The notes beneath the pieces were generated by a model. That model was not told where the DNA came from and ran no database searches. It saw only the letters and a program-made list of their open reading frames with translations. From Solen grandis (lineage: Eukaryota; Mollusca; Bivalvia; Adapedonta; Solenidae), in contig CM037785.1 in assembly GCA_021229015.1 (NCBI GenBank), positions 41,714,682 through 41,778,681 on the forward strand: DNA of 64,000 bases, written 5' to 3'. The translations under genes were made by a program, and so were the position numbers. Below, in pieces: positions 1 to 12,500 of this stretch (positions are counted from its first letter, which is position 1; each line of letters opens with the position of its first letter).

Positions 1-1100
1 AAATTGCTTGTTAGTAAATCAAATGAAATCTATATCAATTCTTGCCCTTTATATACCCTGTATATATTAATAGTAAAAATTGATATTCCATGATAGTCTA
101 ATACTCTTAAATAGGTTTATGAAGTCTAAAATCAATCCCATGCCGAGTAACTGAGACAGAAGCATAATAATAGTGTGCATGCAAAACTTTAACCAAGTAT
201 CCAAGTTAGAAAAGGGCCATAATTTGTATAAAATTCAGTTCAAGAGTAATCCTCCTTGGTTTTCTGATGCCCCTGAACACACTCCTAAACTTTCTAGTCC
301 ATACCATAAACAATTTCTGACATATAAGCTGGATAGTAGTTTGCATGCGAAACTTTAACCTAAAAAGTCTAAGTCAAAAAGTGACCCTAATCTGCATTAT
401 ATTCAGTCAAAAACTATCTGCCACTACAGTATGATACCATTGAACATATAACAGATGTTTCAAATCAAACCCAGACCTTGTTACTGAAATATAAGCATGA
501 AATAAATTCTTTGCATGCAAAACTTAAACCAAAATTTCTAAGTTAAAAAGGGGCCATAATTTGTAATATATTCCATCAAGTGTTATCTACCTTGATAGTA
601 AGATACCCCTAAACAAATTAAAGATGTTTCAAATCAATCCCACCTTGTTACTGAAATATAAGCATGAAATAAATTCTTTGCATTCAAAACTTTAACCAAA
701 ATTTCTAAGTAAAAAAGGGGCCATAACTTGTAATATATTCCATCAAGAGTTATCTACCTAGATAGTATGATACCCCTAAACGTATTAAAGATGTTTCAAA
801 TCAATTGCATGCCTGGATACTGAGATATAAGCATGAAAGTACCTTGTATGCAAAAATTTCTAAGTGAAAGGGGCCATAATTTGTAATAAATTCAATCAAG
901 AGTTATCTAACTTGGTTGTCTGATGCCCCTGAACATATTAATAAACTTTCAAGTCAATACCTGAATGGTTATTGAGATATAAGGTTGATAGTAACTTGCA
1001 TGCAAATCTTTAACCAAAAGCTGCAATGCAAATGCGGACGCCGACACAAGGGTGACTACAATAGCTCTCATATTCTTCAAATAGTCTAGCTAATAAAGAC
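1..1100 (+). repeat. Tandem-core dispersed repeat, family C (left-truncated)
   Basis: About six ~150-170 bp units, each with 'aactttaacc', 'ggggccataa' and 'gagttatctacc', followed by a short GACGCCGAC run and the tail 'atagctctcatattc' ending in 'agtctagctaataaa'. Bases ~90-1062 align well with 40690-41815. No coding content; the small reading frame at 173-358 is just repeat. Confidence 0.85.
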
Positions 1101-1439
1101 ATTCCTAGTTTTGATAAAAGCAAACAGCAAACCTCTGGTTCTGTTAAGCAAAGCTTTAGAAAAATGTACCACTAAACACTTCTCAAGTACTTTTTAGTAT
1201 AATTTTCTTACAGAAAACATGGAGTAGAACAGTTTTCTTACTGCATTTCCCAATATTTCTATCAATAAAATGTGCGAAACTACCAGTATTCTAACTATAG
1301 ACTGAAGATTTGCACTGAAATATATATTCTAAAATTAAGACTTAGTTGCAAAAGTATTCAGAGTTAATAAATGTGATGCAAATATATAAAACAAACTTAA
1401 ATCAAGTTCTTTGTTACATCTTGACTACCGGTACAAATA

Positions 1440-3400
1440 CAGGCGGCACTCGTTATCTCGAATTTCATGGGACCAAAAATAAGACTTCGAGATGTCCGTA
1501 ATTTGACCAATCCGAAATGAGGTATTTTCGGCTTGTAAACAAGAAATCTTACCTGAATCATCCTATAATATTGTGTCGATATCTTGAAGACTATGACATA
1601 TATTATTGCAGAATATATAATTAATAAATATAATCCATAAGTAGCATATTAGCATATTTTTCTTTATTTATTCAACCGCTTCTTTCTGTAAAGTTCTATA
1701 AAACGAAATAAACAAATAGGGTTTCAACAAAAACATAGATCGAAAACATGCGAACTGCATTCTATTAATAAAGAGAACCTATATACATGCACAATATTCA
1801 AAGCACTTTGCACAACGCTAGATTACTCAGCGCTCATAGATGGACAAGTAGGTTCTAGAGACATTGTGTATTATGACCTGGGTTTATTCTTCGATGGTAT
1901 TAAAAACAAGAGGGCCATGGTGGCCCTGAATCGCTCACCTGAGTACCATTGCTTCAACTGATGTCAAGGTTTTTAAACAGACAAGGATTCTGATATAACT
2001 TAATCTAAAACATTTTACCCCTGACAATACTACACACAAAATATCTAAGCAATGGGCCATATGGTTTCAGAGAAGACTTGGGCACAGGGTCATTTATCAC
2101 CGTAGGGCCAAGACTTTGAAAATCTTTGTAATGAACCATTAGATGCTACTACATACCAAAAATCTTAGCTCTAGGCCTTATTGATTCATAGAAGAAGATT
2201 TTTTAAGATTTTCCTATTTAACTCTATGTAAAACAAGTGACCCCTGGTGTGGGGTCATTTATCACCATAGGGCTATGATTTGTACAATCTTGGTAGTGGC
2301 CCATAAGATGATGCTTCATACCAAATATCTAAGCTCTAGGCCTTATGCATTCATGGAAGAAGATTTTTTTAAGATTTTCCTATTTAACTCTATGTAAAAC
2401 AAGTGACCCCTGGTGTGGGGTCATTTATCACCATAGGGCTATGATTTGTACAATCTTGGTAGTGGCCCATAAGATGATGCTACATACCAAATATCTAAGC
2501 TCTAGGCCTTATGGATTCATAGAAGAAGATTTTTTAAGATTTTTCTATATAACTCTATGTAAAACAAGTGACCCCTGGTGCGGGGTCATTTATCACCATA
2601 GGGCTATGATTTGTACTATCTTGGTAGTGGCCCATAAGATCATGCTACATACCAAAAATCAAAAGGCTAGGCCTTGTGGTTTCAGAGAAGAAGATTTTTT
2701 AAATTTTCATTTTTAAAATCTATTTTTAGCTCCTGTGACCTAATTATGTGATGGACCAGAACCATTTATACAACTTTAGTAGAGCTTCATCCAAGGAACA
2801 TTCCTGCAAAATATTTTTCAAATTGGCCAAGCCGTTTAGGAGGAGATGTTGTTTGAAGCAATTGTTGACGCTGGACGCACGGACACACGGACACACGCAC
2901 GCACGGACGCCGGACGCCGGACAAAAGGCGATCAGAAAAGCTCACCTTGAGCACGTTGTGCTCATGTGAGCTAAAAAAAATCTGGCACATTTTGAGCAAA
3001 GATTGTCAAGCACAACGCCTTGTGTTTGACAATATAATAACCATGCAAATATTTCGTCAAAACATAATCTGGTAATTATTGAAAGCCTAAAATCATGGTT
3101 TATTGTACAGATAGCCCCCGTGCCACCAGCTTGTGTCACCAGTTGACTGATAGGTGTGAAAAATATCGGCGGGCTATTTAGCGTCTGTGGAATTTGAGAT
3201 AAACAAACAAATATGCATTGTACTGTAGGGCGAGGGTCCTAATTTTCACTTTGAGATAGCAGTAATTTGAAATAAATAAATTTTGAGACACACAAAGTTA
3301 AATTATATAGACAAAGAAGGGAAAAATCTGGACCAAGTCAATTAATTTGACATGGCCGAAATTTTGATATATGCGAATTGGAGATAACGAGTACCAACTG
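1440..3400. mobile_element. TA-flanked MITE (pogo/Tc1-mariner-like TIRs) interrupted by a family A element
   Basis: The left end CAGGCGGCACTCGTTATCTC and the complement of the right end CAGTTGGTACTCGTTATCTC form terminal inverted repeats, each bordered outside by TA (1438-1439 and 3401-3402). Non-coding. Bases ~1906-2974 are a separate family A insertion, leaving about 890 bp of the host element. The superfamily call rests on the TA duplication and CAG ends only. Confidence 0.7.
1906..2974 (+). mobile_element. Family A element (GGGCCATGATGGCCC / GCTCACCTGAG type), copy A1
   Basis: Starts with a short palindrome around 'gggccatggtggccc' and 'gctcacctgag'. It contains about four ~175-bp core units ('ctctaggccttatggattca ... 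caagtgacccctggtg'), then an ACGG/ACGC-rich run at 2874-2925, and ends with the hairpin 'gagcacgttgtgctc' and 'gtgagctaaaa'. Ends carry short inverted repeats (CTCACCTGAG and its complement). Nearly identical in layout to the copy at 57506-63125. Confidence 0.85.
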
Positions 3401-3491
3401 TATATGTGAAAATGTAACTAAGCAAGATTTTTTTCCCCACCTCCTTTAAAATTTCAGAAAATTTTGGGCTGAGCCCTTTGAATGTCTTTAC

Positions 3492-3570
3492 CTTGAACCT
3501 TGTATTCTTCCTCAGCATCATCAGGGAAGGCAGTATGAAGAGCATTCACTCCACCCAGCAGAGCTGCACC
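3492..3570 (-). CDS. MCM9: MCM9 exon n (start of C-terminal tail, last exon found)
   Basis: Acceptor GGTTCCAG, donor TTCAAG|GTAAA. 26 codons plus one base: [16 protein letters not shown] then an acidic [10 protein letters not shown]. Human MCM9 has [19 protein letters not shown] here. A 42-bp minisatellite starts immediately upstream at the acceptor. The rest of the C-terminal tail must lie left of the window. Confidence 0.93.
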
Positions 3571-6500
3571 CTGGAACCAGACACAAAGGAGTGTAACCAG
3601 GCCTGGAACCAGACACAAAAGTGTAACCACAGGGACCAGACACCATACAGACACAGAGTTAACTACGGAACCAGACACACATACAATACACAGAAGTGTA
3701 ACCTAATGGGAACCAGACACTCATACAATACACAGGAGTATAACATACCGGAACCAGACACACATACAAAACACAGAAGTGTAACCTAATGGGAACCAGA
3801 CACTCATACAGTACACAGGAGTGTAACCTAATGGGAACCAGACACACATACAATACACAGAAGTGTAACCTAATGGGAACCAGACACACATACAATACAC
3901 AGGAGTATAACATACTGGAACCAGACACACATACAATACACAGAAGTGTAACCTAATGGGAACCAGACACACATACAGTACACAGGAGTATAACATACTG
4001 GAACCAGACACACATACAATACACAGGAGTGTAACCTAATGGGAACCAGACACACATACAATACACAGAAGTGTAACCTAATGGGAACCAGACACACATA
4101 CAATACACAGAAGTGTAACCTAATGGGAACCAGACACTCATACAGTACACAGGAGTATAACATACTGGAACCAGACACACATACAGTACACAGGAGTGTA
4201 ACCTAATGGGAACCAGACACTCATACAGTATACAGGAGTATAACATACTGGAACCAGACACACATACAATACACAGGAGTGTAACCGAATGGGAACCAGA
4301 CACCATACATAACAGTGTAACAGGAGTAATAACAATTAACCGGAACCAGACACACATACAGTACACAGGAGTATAACATACTGGAACCAGACACACATAC
4401 AATACACAGGAGTATAACATACTGGAACCAGACACACATACAAAACACAGAAGTGTAACCTAATGGGAACCAGACACTCATAAAGTACACAGGAGTTTAG
4501 TATACTGGAACCAGACACACATACAATACACAGGAGTGTAACCTAATGGGAACCAGACACACATACAATACACAGGAGTGTAACCTAATGGGAACCAGAC
4601 ACACGTACAGTATTCAGGAGTGTAACCTAATGGGAAGCAGACACACATACAATACACAGGAGTGTAACCTAATGGGAACCAGACACACATACAATACACA
4701 GGAGTGTAACCTAATGGGAACCAGACACACATACAATACACAGGAGTGTAACCTAATGGGAACCAGACACACATACAATACACAGGAGTGTAACTTAATG
4801 GGAACCAGACACTCATACAGTACACAGGAGTGTAACCTAATGGGAACCAGACACTCCAGTTTTCCTTCTTTTTTTTTTCATTGTATTATCAATATAATAG
4901 TGTGTATGTGCATGTATATGAGTTTTATGTTGTTGTTGTTGTTGATTGTGTGTATAAAGTTATTTTCACCTGAGTAATCTCTCTCTCTCTCTGTTATTAA
5001 GAAAAGAGAAGAATTAAACAACTTAATCTTATACACAATCTTTTTATTCATTATTTGTAGATTAAAAAATAATGCACTAAAAAGTATGTAATGATAAAAA
5101 ATTAGTCATTACTATCCTCGTTCCAGGGCAATCAATGTCGCATTTTCCTGTCTCCACTTACATTACTCTCTTAGTCATCTAAAACCTCAGCTTTGCGCTT
5201 GAAAATCGAAACTGTGTTTTTCCAGCAACTTATTCCTCAGCGATTTTCCTACAACCGTATATGAGTCTTTCCTACACCCAGTTCATCCGCTGTTTTCTTT
5301 GCACTTTTGACAGTTTGATAACATTAACTTATTCCTGTAAAGTTTGCACTTTCTGTTTTGACATGTTGACGTGTTGATTGCAGAATGCAAAATGCATATT
5401 GAACGGTCATTTTTAAGGTTACTTTAGATGCTAATTTGTTTGATCTCCATTTTATTGGTTTATCTAAACTGTTACTTAATTAATAACAGTTTTCTTAATT
5501 ATTCCTAATGATTCGAATCAGCACCTTAGAAATAACCGGATGAGAAGATATGCGGTTACTTTCGGCATTTAAAGAGTATCTTTCTGTAGTCTTATTGTTG
5601 CGATAGCTAAAGTATTTTTAGAAAAGTTGTTGGAAAACCCTTTTGCAACGAACAATGGGGTCATTAACATGTCCTTAACAGCAACCCAGGAGAAATCATT
5701 TAAGGCAGAAAATATGGTACACAGGGTCCCGTACACAGGTGGTCGCTTCATCATACCCTGCGGCTAAAGGTGAGACAGGGTCGCTGAATACCTTTTTGTT
5801 AAGGTTGACTTGAAGTGATAATGAGCGGTCGCTAGTCGCATAAGACAAAAGTCACTTTACCCTTTCCCTCATAGAGGACACCATGAAAAGACCTATGCGA
5901 ACAGCATAAAACCAGATCAGCCTGCGAGTAACTCGCTGCTCCTCAGTAGTCTGGAAATGAGGATTTTGTAATTAAATTTGGTAAGGTTTAACTGTGGTTT
6001 TCTGCAGATCAGGCTTTATGTGATACCTATTGAGGGCGTCAAAATGAGTCTATATGAGGGAAAGGGTTAATAAATCAGAGATGTGTAGTAAATTCTTTTG
6101 GGGGGAAATAAAATGGTCACTTAAGACAAAAAGTCACTTAAAGGACGTGGTCACTTGGACAAGTTTGACTGTATATGACATTTTTTTAAATTGGTCATAA
6201 TGGACCTAAGAGTTATGGCCCTAAATGAGAATGTAAGACTTGTGATAGTGAAGAATTATGTGAATTTTTATGACTGAAGGTTCAATAGTTATGGCCAAGG
6301 TTTTTCACTGTACGATTTCTAAACAAAAGGGCCAAGATGGCCCTGAATCGCTCACCTGAGAAACATTTATTTCATTGCAAATTATTGTATTACGAGTCAT
6401 ACTGAATACATAATCCATGCAGAAGTACAGCCAGATCATCTAAATTTCATAGAAAACTGTGCTTGCCATCCAAATTTTGAAGGTCATAGCTCTTATAAGT

Positions 6501-9500
6501 CTATATAAAATCAAGTGACCTCTGGGGTGGGATCAATTTTGACACCAGGGCCATAATTTGAACAGACTTGGTTGAGGTCAACATCTTAACTCCAGGCCTA
6601 GTGATTTCTAAGAAAAGGATCTTTTGAGCCAAGGGCTAAGATTTAAACAAACTTCATTGAGGTACCAAGCCATGTTACAAATGAAATATCTAAACTCTAG
6701 GCCTTGTGGTTTCTGACTAGAAGATTTTTCTAGTTTTTCCAATGTAAGTCTATGTAAAATCAAGTGACCCCTGGGGCGGGGCCAATTTCGACCCTTGGGC
6801 CATGATTTGAACAAATTTCATTGAGGACCATAAGACAGTGCCACACACCAAATATCTAAGCTCTAGGCCTTGTGGTTTCAGTGAAGAAGATTATTTCATT
6901 TTAAAAAATCTATTTTTAGCTCCTGTTACCCAAATATGCAACAGACCAGAACCATTTGAACAATTTTGGTAAAGCTTCGTGCAAGGAATATCACAGGCAA
7001 TTTACATCTAGTTTGGCCCTGTAGTTAAGGAGGAAATGTTGTTTAAAGAAAATTGTTGATGCCAGATGCACGAAAGCCGGACAAAAGGCAATCACAACAG
7101 CTCATCATGAGCATTTTGTGCTCAGGTGAGCTAAAAAAAAAGAAGGTCAAAATGGACCTTAGAGTTATGGCTTTTGATGGGAATTTAGCCCTTGTGAGAG
7201 AGAAAAAGTATGTGAAGTTTGATGACAGAAGTTCAACAGTTTAGAAATTATGGCTAAGGTTAAAAGTTATTTACCACAACAGGGAGGGATGGGGGGCTGG
7301 GAGAAACAGAATGAGGTCAAGTTGTGATCAACAAAGCTGAGAAAATTAACAGGCAAACCCTCATGTTTACCTTAAAGTGGCCATTCCTAAAAACCATGTA
7401 CAACTGTGTTTACTCATCCTTAACTTGTAGGTTAAAAGGAACAGTGGGGAAGGAGTCTGTAAAGAATTGTTTGTTTCTTTGTATGTTTGGTTTAATGTCC
7501 CACTGACAGTATTTCAGTCATTTGGAGACTATATCTACTTGACACAGATAGAGTGCTGCCACACTGCATTTTCACTCGTAGACGTTTGGCATGACACCAC
7601 ATCCTGTCACATTATCCTGAAACTGGGCCAACCAGTTCTGTCGCGGCCTGGGATTGTACCCAAGACCTCCTGATTCTGGGGAAGACTTTTTAACCACACG
7701 GCCACTGGGACCGGTTGCAGAATAAACGAGCAACCGATTTGTTCAACCGGTTTGTTCAACCATTTATTCACATCACAGTTCACCTTATCTGAAATCCAAC
7801 GTATGAAGCTGTAAAAAGTTATATGTCTAAGTTTTATGAATGAGGTATGCAGCTGATATATCAAAAGTAGTAGATGATCTATTAAGAATTTTGTGAAGTT
7901 AACTGGAAAATTTAGCTGAAGTGATAGTTATGTAAAAATTCACCAATACACCACATAACCATGCTTTGAAAATGGTAAGAAACATATTTATGTACAAATT
8001 ATTCAGATAGTTGCAACATGTTTAGAGTTGTGTCTCTTGCAAAATGGTGTTAAATGTAGAGACCAAGTACAAAGGTAAACCAAGCACAAAAAATTTAAGA
8101 TGAAAGGGTCAATTAAGTTTAAACATATTCCTTTCATTACCTTTGGGAAGTTTTTACAATCCCTCTAGATGGTTCCTGGGTTGGACCAGTACTTTGTTCC
8201 TAGAAAGATCATGAAAAACCTTGTCCACAACAGGGTTCAAACCCACAACCTGTGTGTTACCACTGGACAATGGCACCTTCAAAGCAATAATTAAATCTCA
8301 CATTATCACATAGAAGTGGCTTGGATAATTAGCAGACTGAAACACAAAGCAATATGCCAACTCTTCTTTCTAAAGGGAACAATACTTAAACCACTTTCTT
8401 AAACTATGGAGAAAATACACATTCCACAATTAATATTTTATTTCAAGTACTTGACTATGCTGAATTGAGTTATTTATCTTCATAACTAACAACAAGAGTG
8501 TTCTCTGGAACACAATCATGTGTCACCTGCTGAAGCCTGACAAAAAAAGGGTGACAGACAGACAGATGATGGACAGACAGATGGACAGGCAACAGAAAAG
8601 TGATCCTTACAGCAGGTGACAAATACAGTTAAGAATTGAATTATTTGGGTATATTTATAGGAAAAATGATGCTGATAAAATTCGCCCTCAAGTATTTAAG
8701 TCTTACTTAGCCCTAAGCATTGTTGGTGGAATTTGACCAGGAAGACATATAAACTTAAAAAAGAATGCCTCAATATCAAATAGATTGTTTCCAGTTTGTG
8801 CATAGCAATGGTTGACTGCAAAACTGTCCATCTATTTCTATATTCACTTAATACAGTTTTGCAGTCAGTCTTCAACAGAGCATACCTGCATAGAGGACTC
8901 CATAAGAGTGACCGCAACAACAGCGTCCTGCACTGTGACACTGTCCCGAAACATCAACCTGGCATGGGCTGCAAGTACACATGTACTCTATATACCTAAA
9001 TATTTATACCGTTACCTCATGAATTCAAGTACAAATTCATTACTTAATACTTAAAATTTACTTAAATTTTAAATGGCATATAAAACAAAGGATGTTTCTT
9101 TGTCTTGCAGACTCGGTCAAATCTGAGCTAAAATATTGTAATGGCAAACTGAGGAGACCCTGATTCCAGCAGCTGTCTGATCTGGGTCCCCTTTGTTTGC
9201 CAGTGCTTAAAAATGAGTCTACATATATATATATATATATGAAGTAAGAGGTGAAGGTGCATATACTTATATACAGGGACCATTATAAATGAGTGGTTGT
9301 AGTAATTGGCTTATTATTTCTAAGCCCCCTCACTGTTGTGGGTTCGAATCTCCAGGGGTTGGGCAGAGGGGCCCATCCATGTCCGCTGACATAATACACA
9401 TAGGTTCTTAGGGGTATTCTTCCTCCTGTATTTAACTGGACACAATGACTGAAATAATGTAGTAGCCATGTTTAAAACTCCAAAATGACAATAACTAGAG

Positions 9501-12500
9501 CCATCAATAACAAGAGCACTGCATGCAGATGCCAATGCTTGTCTTTTTTTTTTTTTTTTTTTTTAAAGGGGGATAATTAGGTGAAAATAGACCTAAGAGT
9601 TATGGCCTTTGATAAGAATGTAGCCCTTGTGGTAGTGAAAAATCTATGAAGTTTGATGACAGAAGTTTTAATAGTTTTGAAGTTGTGGCATGATACCACT
9701 ACCAGTCCCATTATCCCAACACCGGGCTAACCAGTTCTGGAACTACCCTCATATGCTGGAGCTATACCAGTACCATTTTTACGACTTTGAAGCTCTGGGC
9801 ACTGAACCCATGGTCTCCTTGATTCCAGGACTGATGCTCTAACCACTCGACCAATCATTAGTTTAAGCTAAAAACGATACTTAGCTAGATTGTCTAACTT
9901 GCTGGTCTGATGCCCCTGAACACTTATTGAAGATTCAAGTGTCAATCCACTAAAATTTGGTTAAGAGTTATCTAACATGTTTGTTTAAAGCCCCTGAAGA
10001 CCTAGTGAAGTATTTAATCAGTAGGCATAGCTGGTTACTAAGATATATGCATGACAGTAAGTTACATGCAAAACTTGAACCAAAGTATTATGACGACACC
10101 AAATCAAAATGAGACCATTTCAGTTGCCATGCCAACCTTGTGACAGCCGTATCATGCTCTGCAGAAGCCTCATAGTTGTCCTTGCGGCATTTCTGTCATC
10201 GGAGCATCGTTGGGCATGGTAGTATTGTCGCAAAACCCTGTAACAAAGAAATCCTTTAAACGATGGAAAGGCAGGTTAGCCTCACTGTTGGGAACAAGCT
10301 TTTTATTATTAACAATTTACCTCATGCATATTCATGTACAAATCTATGACTTATATAAAAATAAGTATGGAGGTATAACAAACAATCTCAAGACAATAGG
10401 TAGATGACTAAATTTAATGTCCAACGTTTCGACCATACATTAGGTCTTCATCAGGGATAAAAAATCAATTGAAATAACTTACTGAAGTATATAAAATTAG
10501 GTACTCTATATGACGTCACTGATTCTAAAAATAGATGTAGTCATGGTGATCATTGTTCATATATCACAGGTACGAATTACTAAATGTACAGTGTTCAATA
10601 AAGAAAGAAATGAAAATATAAAGTCTTAGTTATTATTTAGTAGTCCAAAAATAGAGTAACTCGCCAAGTCAAAGATCGGGTTGCACGGGTCACGAGTTAG
10701 GTCAGTTGGAGATGCTGGTATGGAAATGTCCATGGGGTCAATGTCGGATAATGGGGAAATGGGCCTGGCAACTGATATCATATCTTGGAGCATGTTGTCG
10801 ATGTCTGACTTTTCATTAATCCAATCTTTTGTTGCTGGTTTGGTGATGAATCTGGGGCGTGCTTTAAAAGGTGGTATCCATGTAGTAATCTTATTGATGG
10901 CCGGAGGTTGAATTGTCACTTCTTTTATTTCTAGGTCGTTGGTTATGTTGATATTGTGTATATTCTGTGCGTGTTGCTTCAGATAGTCTTTTCTCGTATA
11001 AGTTTTAATACATCCCGGGCACAAATATTTTCGTTTCAGTTTGTTGTGGGTTTTTAGGTGTCCGGCGAAATGGGAAACGTTACCTTTAATGAATTTATTG
11101 CATCTTTTGCACTGGAAGAGTTTTGATGAAATTCTGGTGTATGATGATTCCGGTATCTATGACTTGATTGATATTGATTTACAGAACTTCAGGATATATG
11201 AAACAACAGATTCTCTTGGCTATGCAGACTGTGTAGAATCTGAGCTACAACATTGTATGAGCAAACAGAGACAGCCGGAAGAGGCCGTCTTATTTGGGTC
11301 TGCTCTGTTTGCTAATGTGTCAAAATAAGTCTACATGAGGGTTGATCAATAAATTTGTGGACATGTGTTGTAATTTAGTAAATGAATATACCAATCGTCC
11401 TAAATTGTGTTTAATAATATAATCACCAACAATAATACTTTATTCATGTATGATTACAGCAATAAAGGTTATATGGTTAACAAGAAACAGGCTGCTATAA
11501 CAACCTTATTCTATTTCTCCACCGCAGGTGGATTCTTTTGGATGTTGCTTGGCTTGTTCTTGAAAATTTAGCATATAAATCAGCGGGAAAATATCACCTT
11601 AATCAGATGATGTCATTCAAGTTTATCTTAATGTCATTTCAATTAAGTGCTTTGTTTTGTGAAAATTAATTTAAATGTTTGTTATTTCTGCCAATGGAGA
11701 CATTGTCACCAAAGAAAACATCAAAAGACGTCACTATAGAGCAAAGAGTAGTTACAAAAAAAAACATATAAATAAAAAAAATATTGGAACGAGAAGCGAG
11801 TGAAAAGAGTGTATGTAAATCTCTGATATGCAAATGTAAAAATGCTTTTGTGATGACAGACAGAGCATAAGTGATAACAAAAAGTACGGTCAGCCTACTA
11901 TTCAACACACGACATAATGAGCGCAGGCCGTTATGAAGGGCATTAATATTTTTCAAATGCTCCCCATAAAAGAGCTTAGTGACTTAGCTGACATGAGTTT
12001 TAGGACAATGCAGAAATTATTGACTGATAATCTGTGCATGTGAAGGATAAATACCAGATGGGTGTTGAGGCTTCTTGACAGAGGGTTCACATTAAGGTCA
12101 TGATGCTATTTGAGCTGCGGTGAAATACTTCACTTAAGTGCATTTAAATGTAAAATTTTTTGCAACAGTTTATCGTATTTAAATGAAATTTCAGCATGTA
12201 ATACAGAAGACATTCACATTTATTTGCTACAAGTTTTATACTCCTTTGTTAAACAAGAGGGCCATGATGGCCCTGAAACGCTCACCTGAGTACCATTGCT
12301 ACAACTGATTACAAGGTTTTTAAACAGACAAGAATTCTGATATAACTCAATCTTAAACATTTTAGCCCTGACAATACTACACACCAAATACATAAGCACT
12401 GGGCTTTATGGTTTCAGGGGAGAAGACTTAGTGCGGGGTCATTTATCTCCAAAGGGCCACCATTTTGAAAATCTTGATAATGAACCATTAGATGATACTA

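Noticed and set aside
1..3480. Further C-terminal MCM9 exons left of exon n
   Set aside because: The minus strand here is family C, MITE and family A repeats. I found no phase-2-compatible exon similar to the MCM9 tail.
3659..4977. Several overlapping frames of 89-160 codons on both strands (repeating [12 protein letters not shown] or [12 protein letters not shown])
   Set aside because: They follow the 42-bp minisatellite (14 codons per unit) and have no start context, signal or relation to a known repeat protein.
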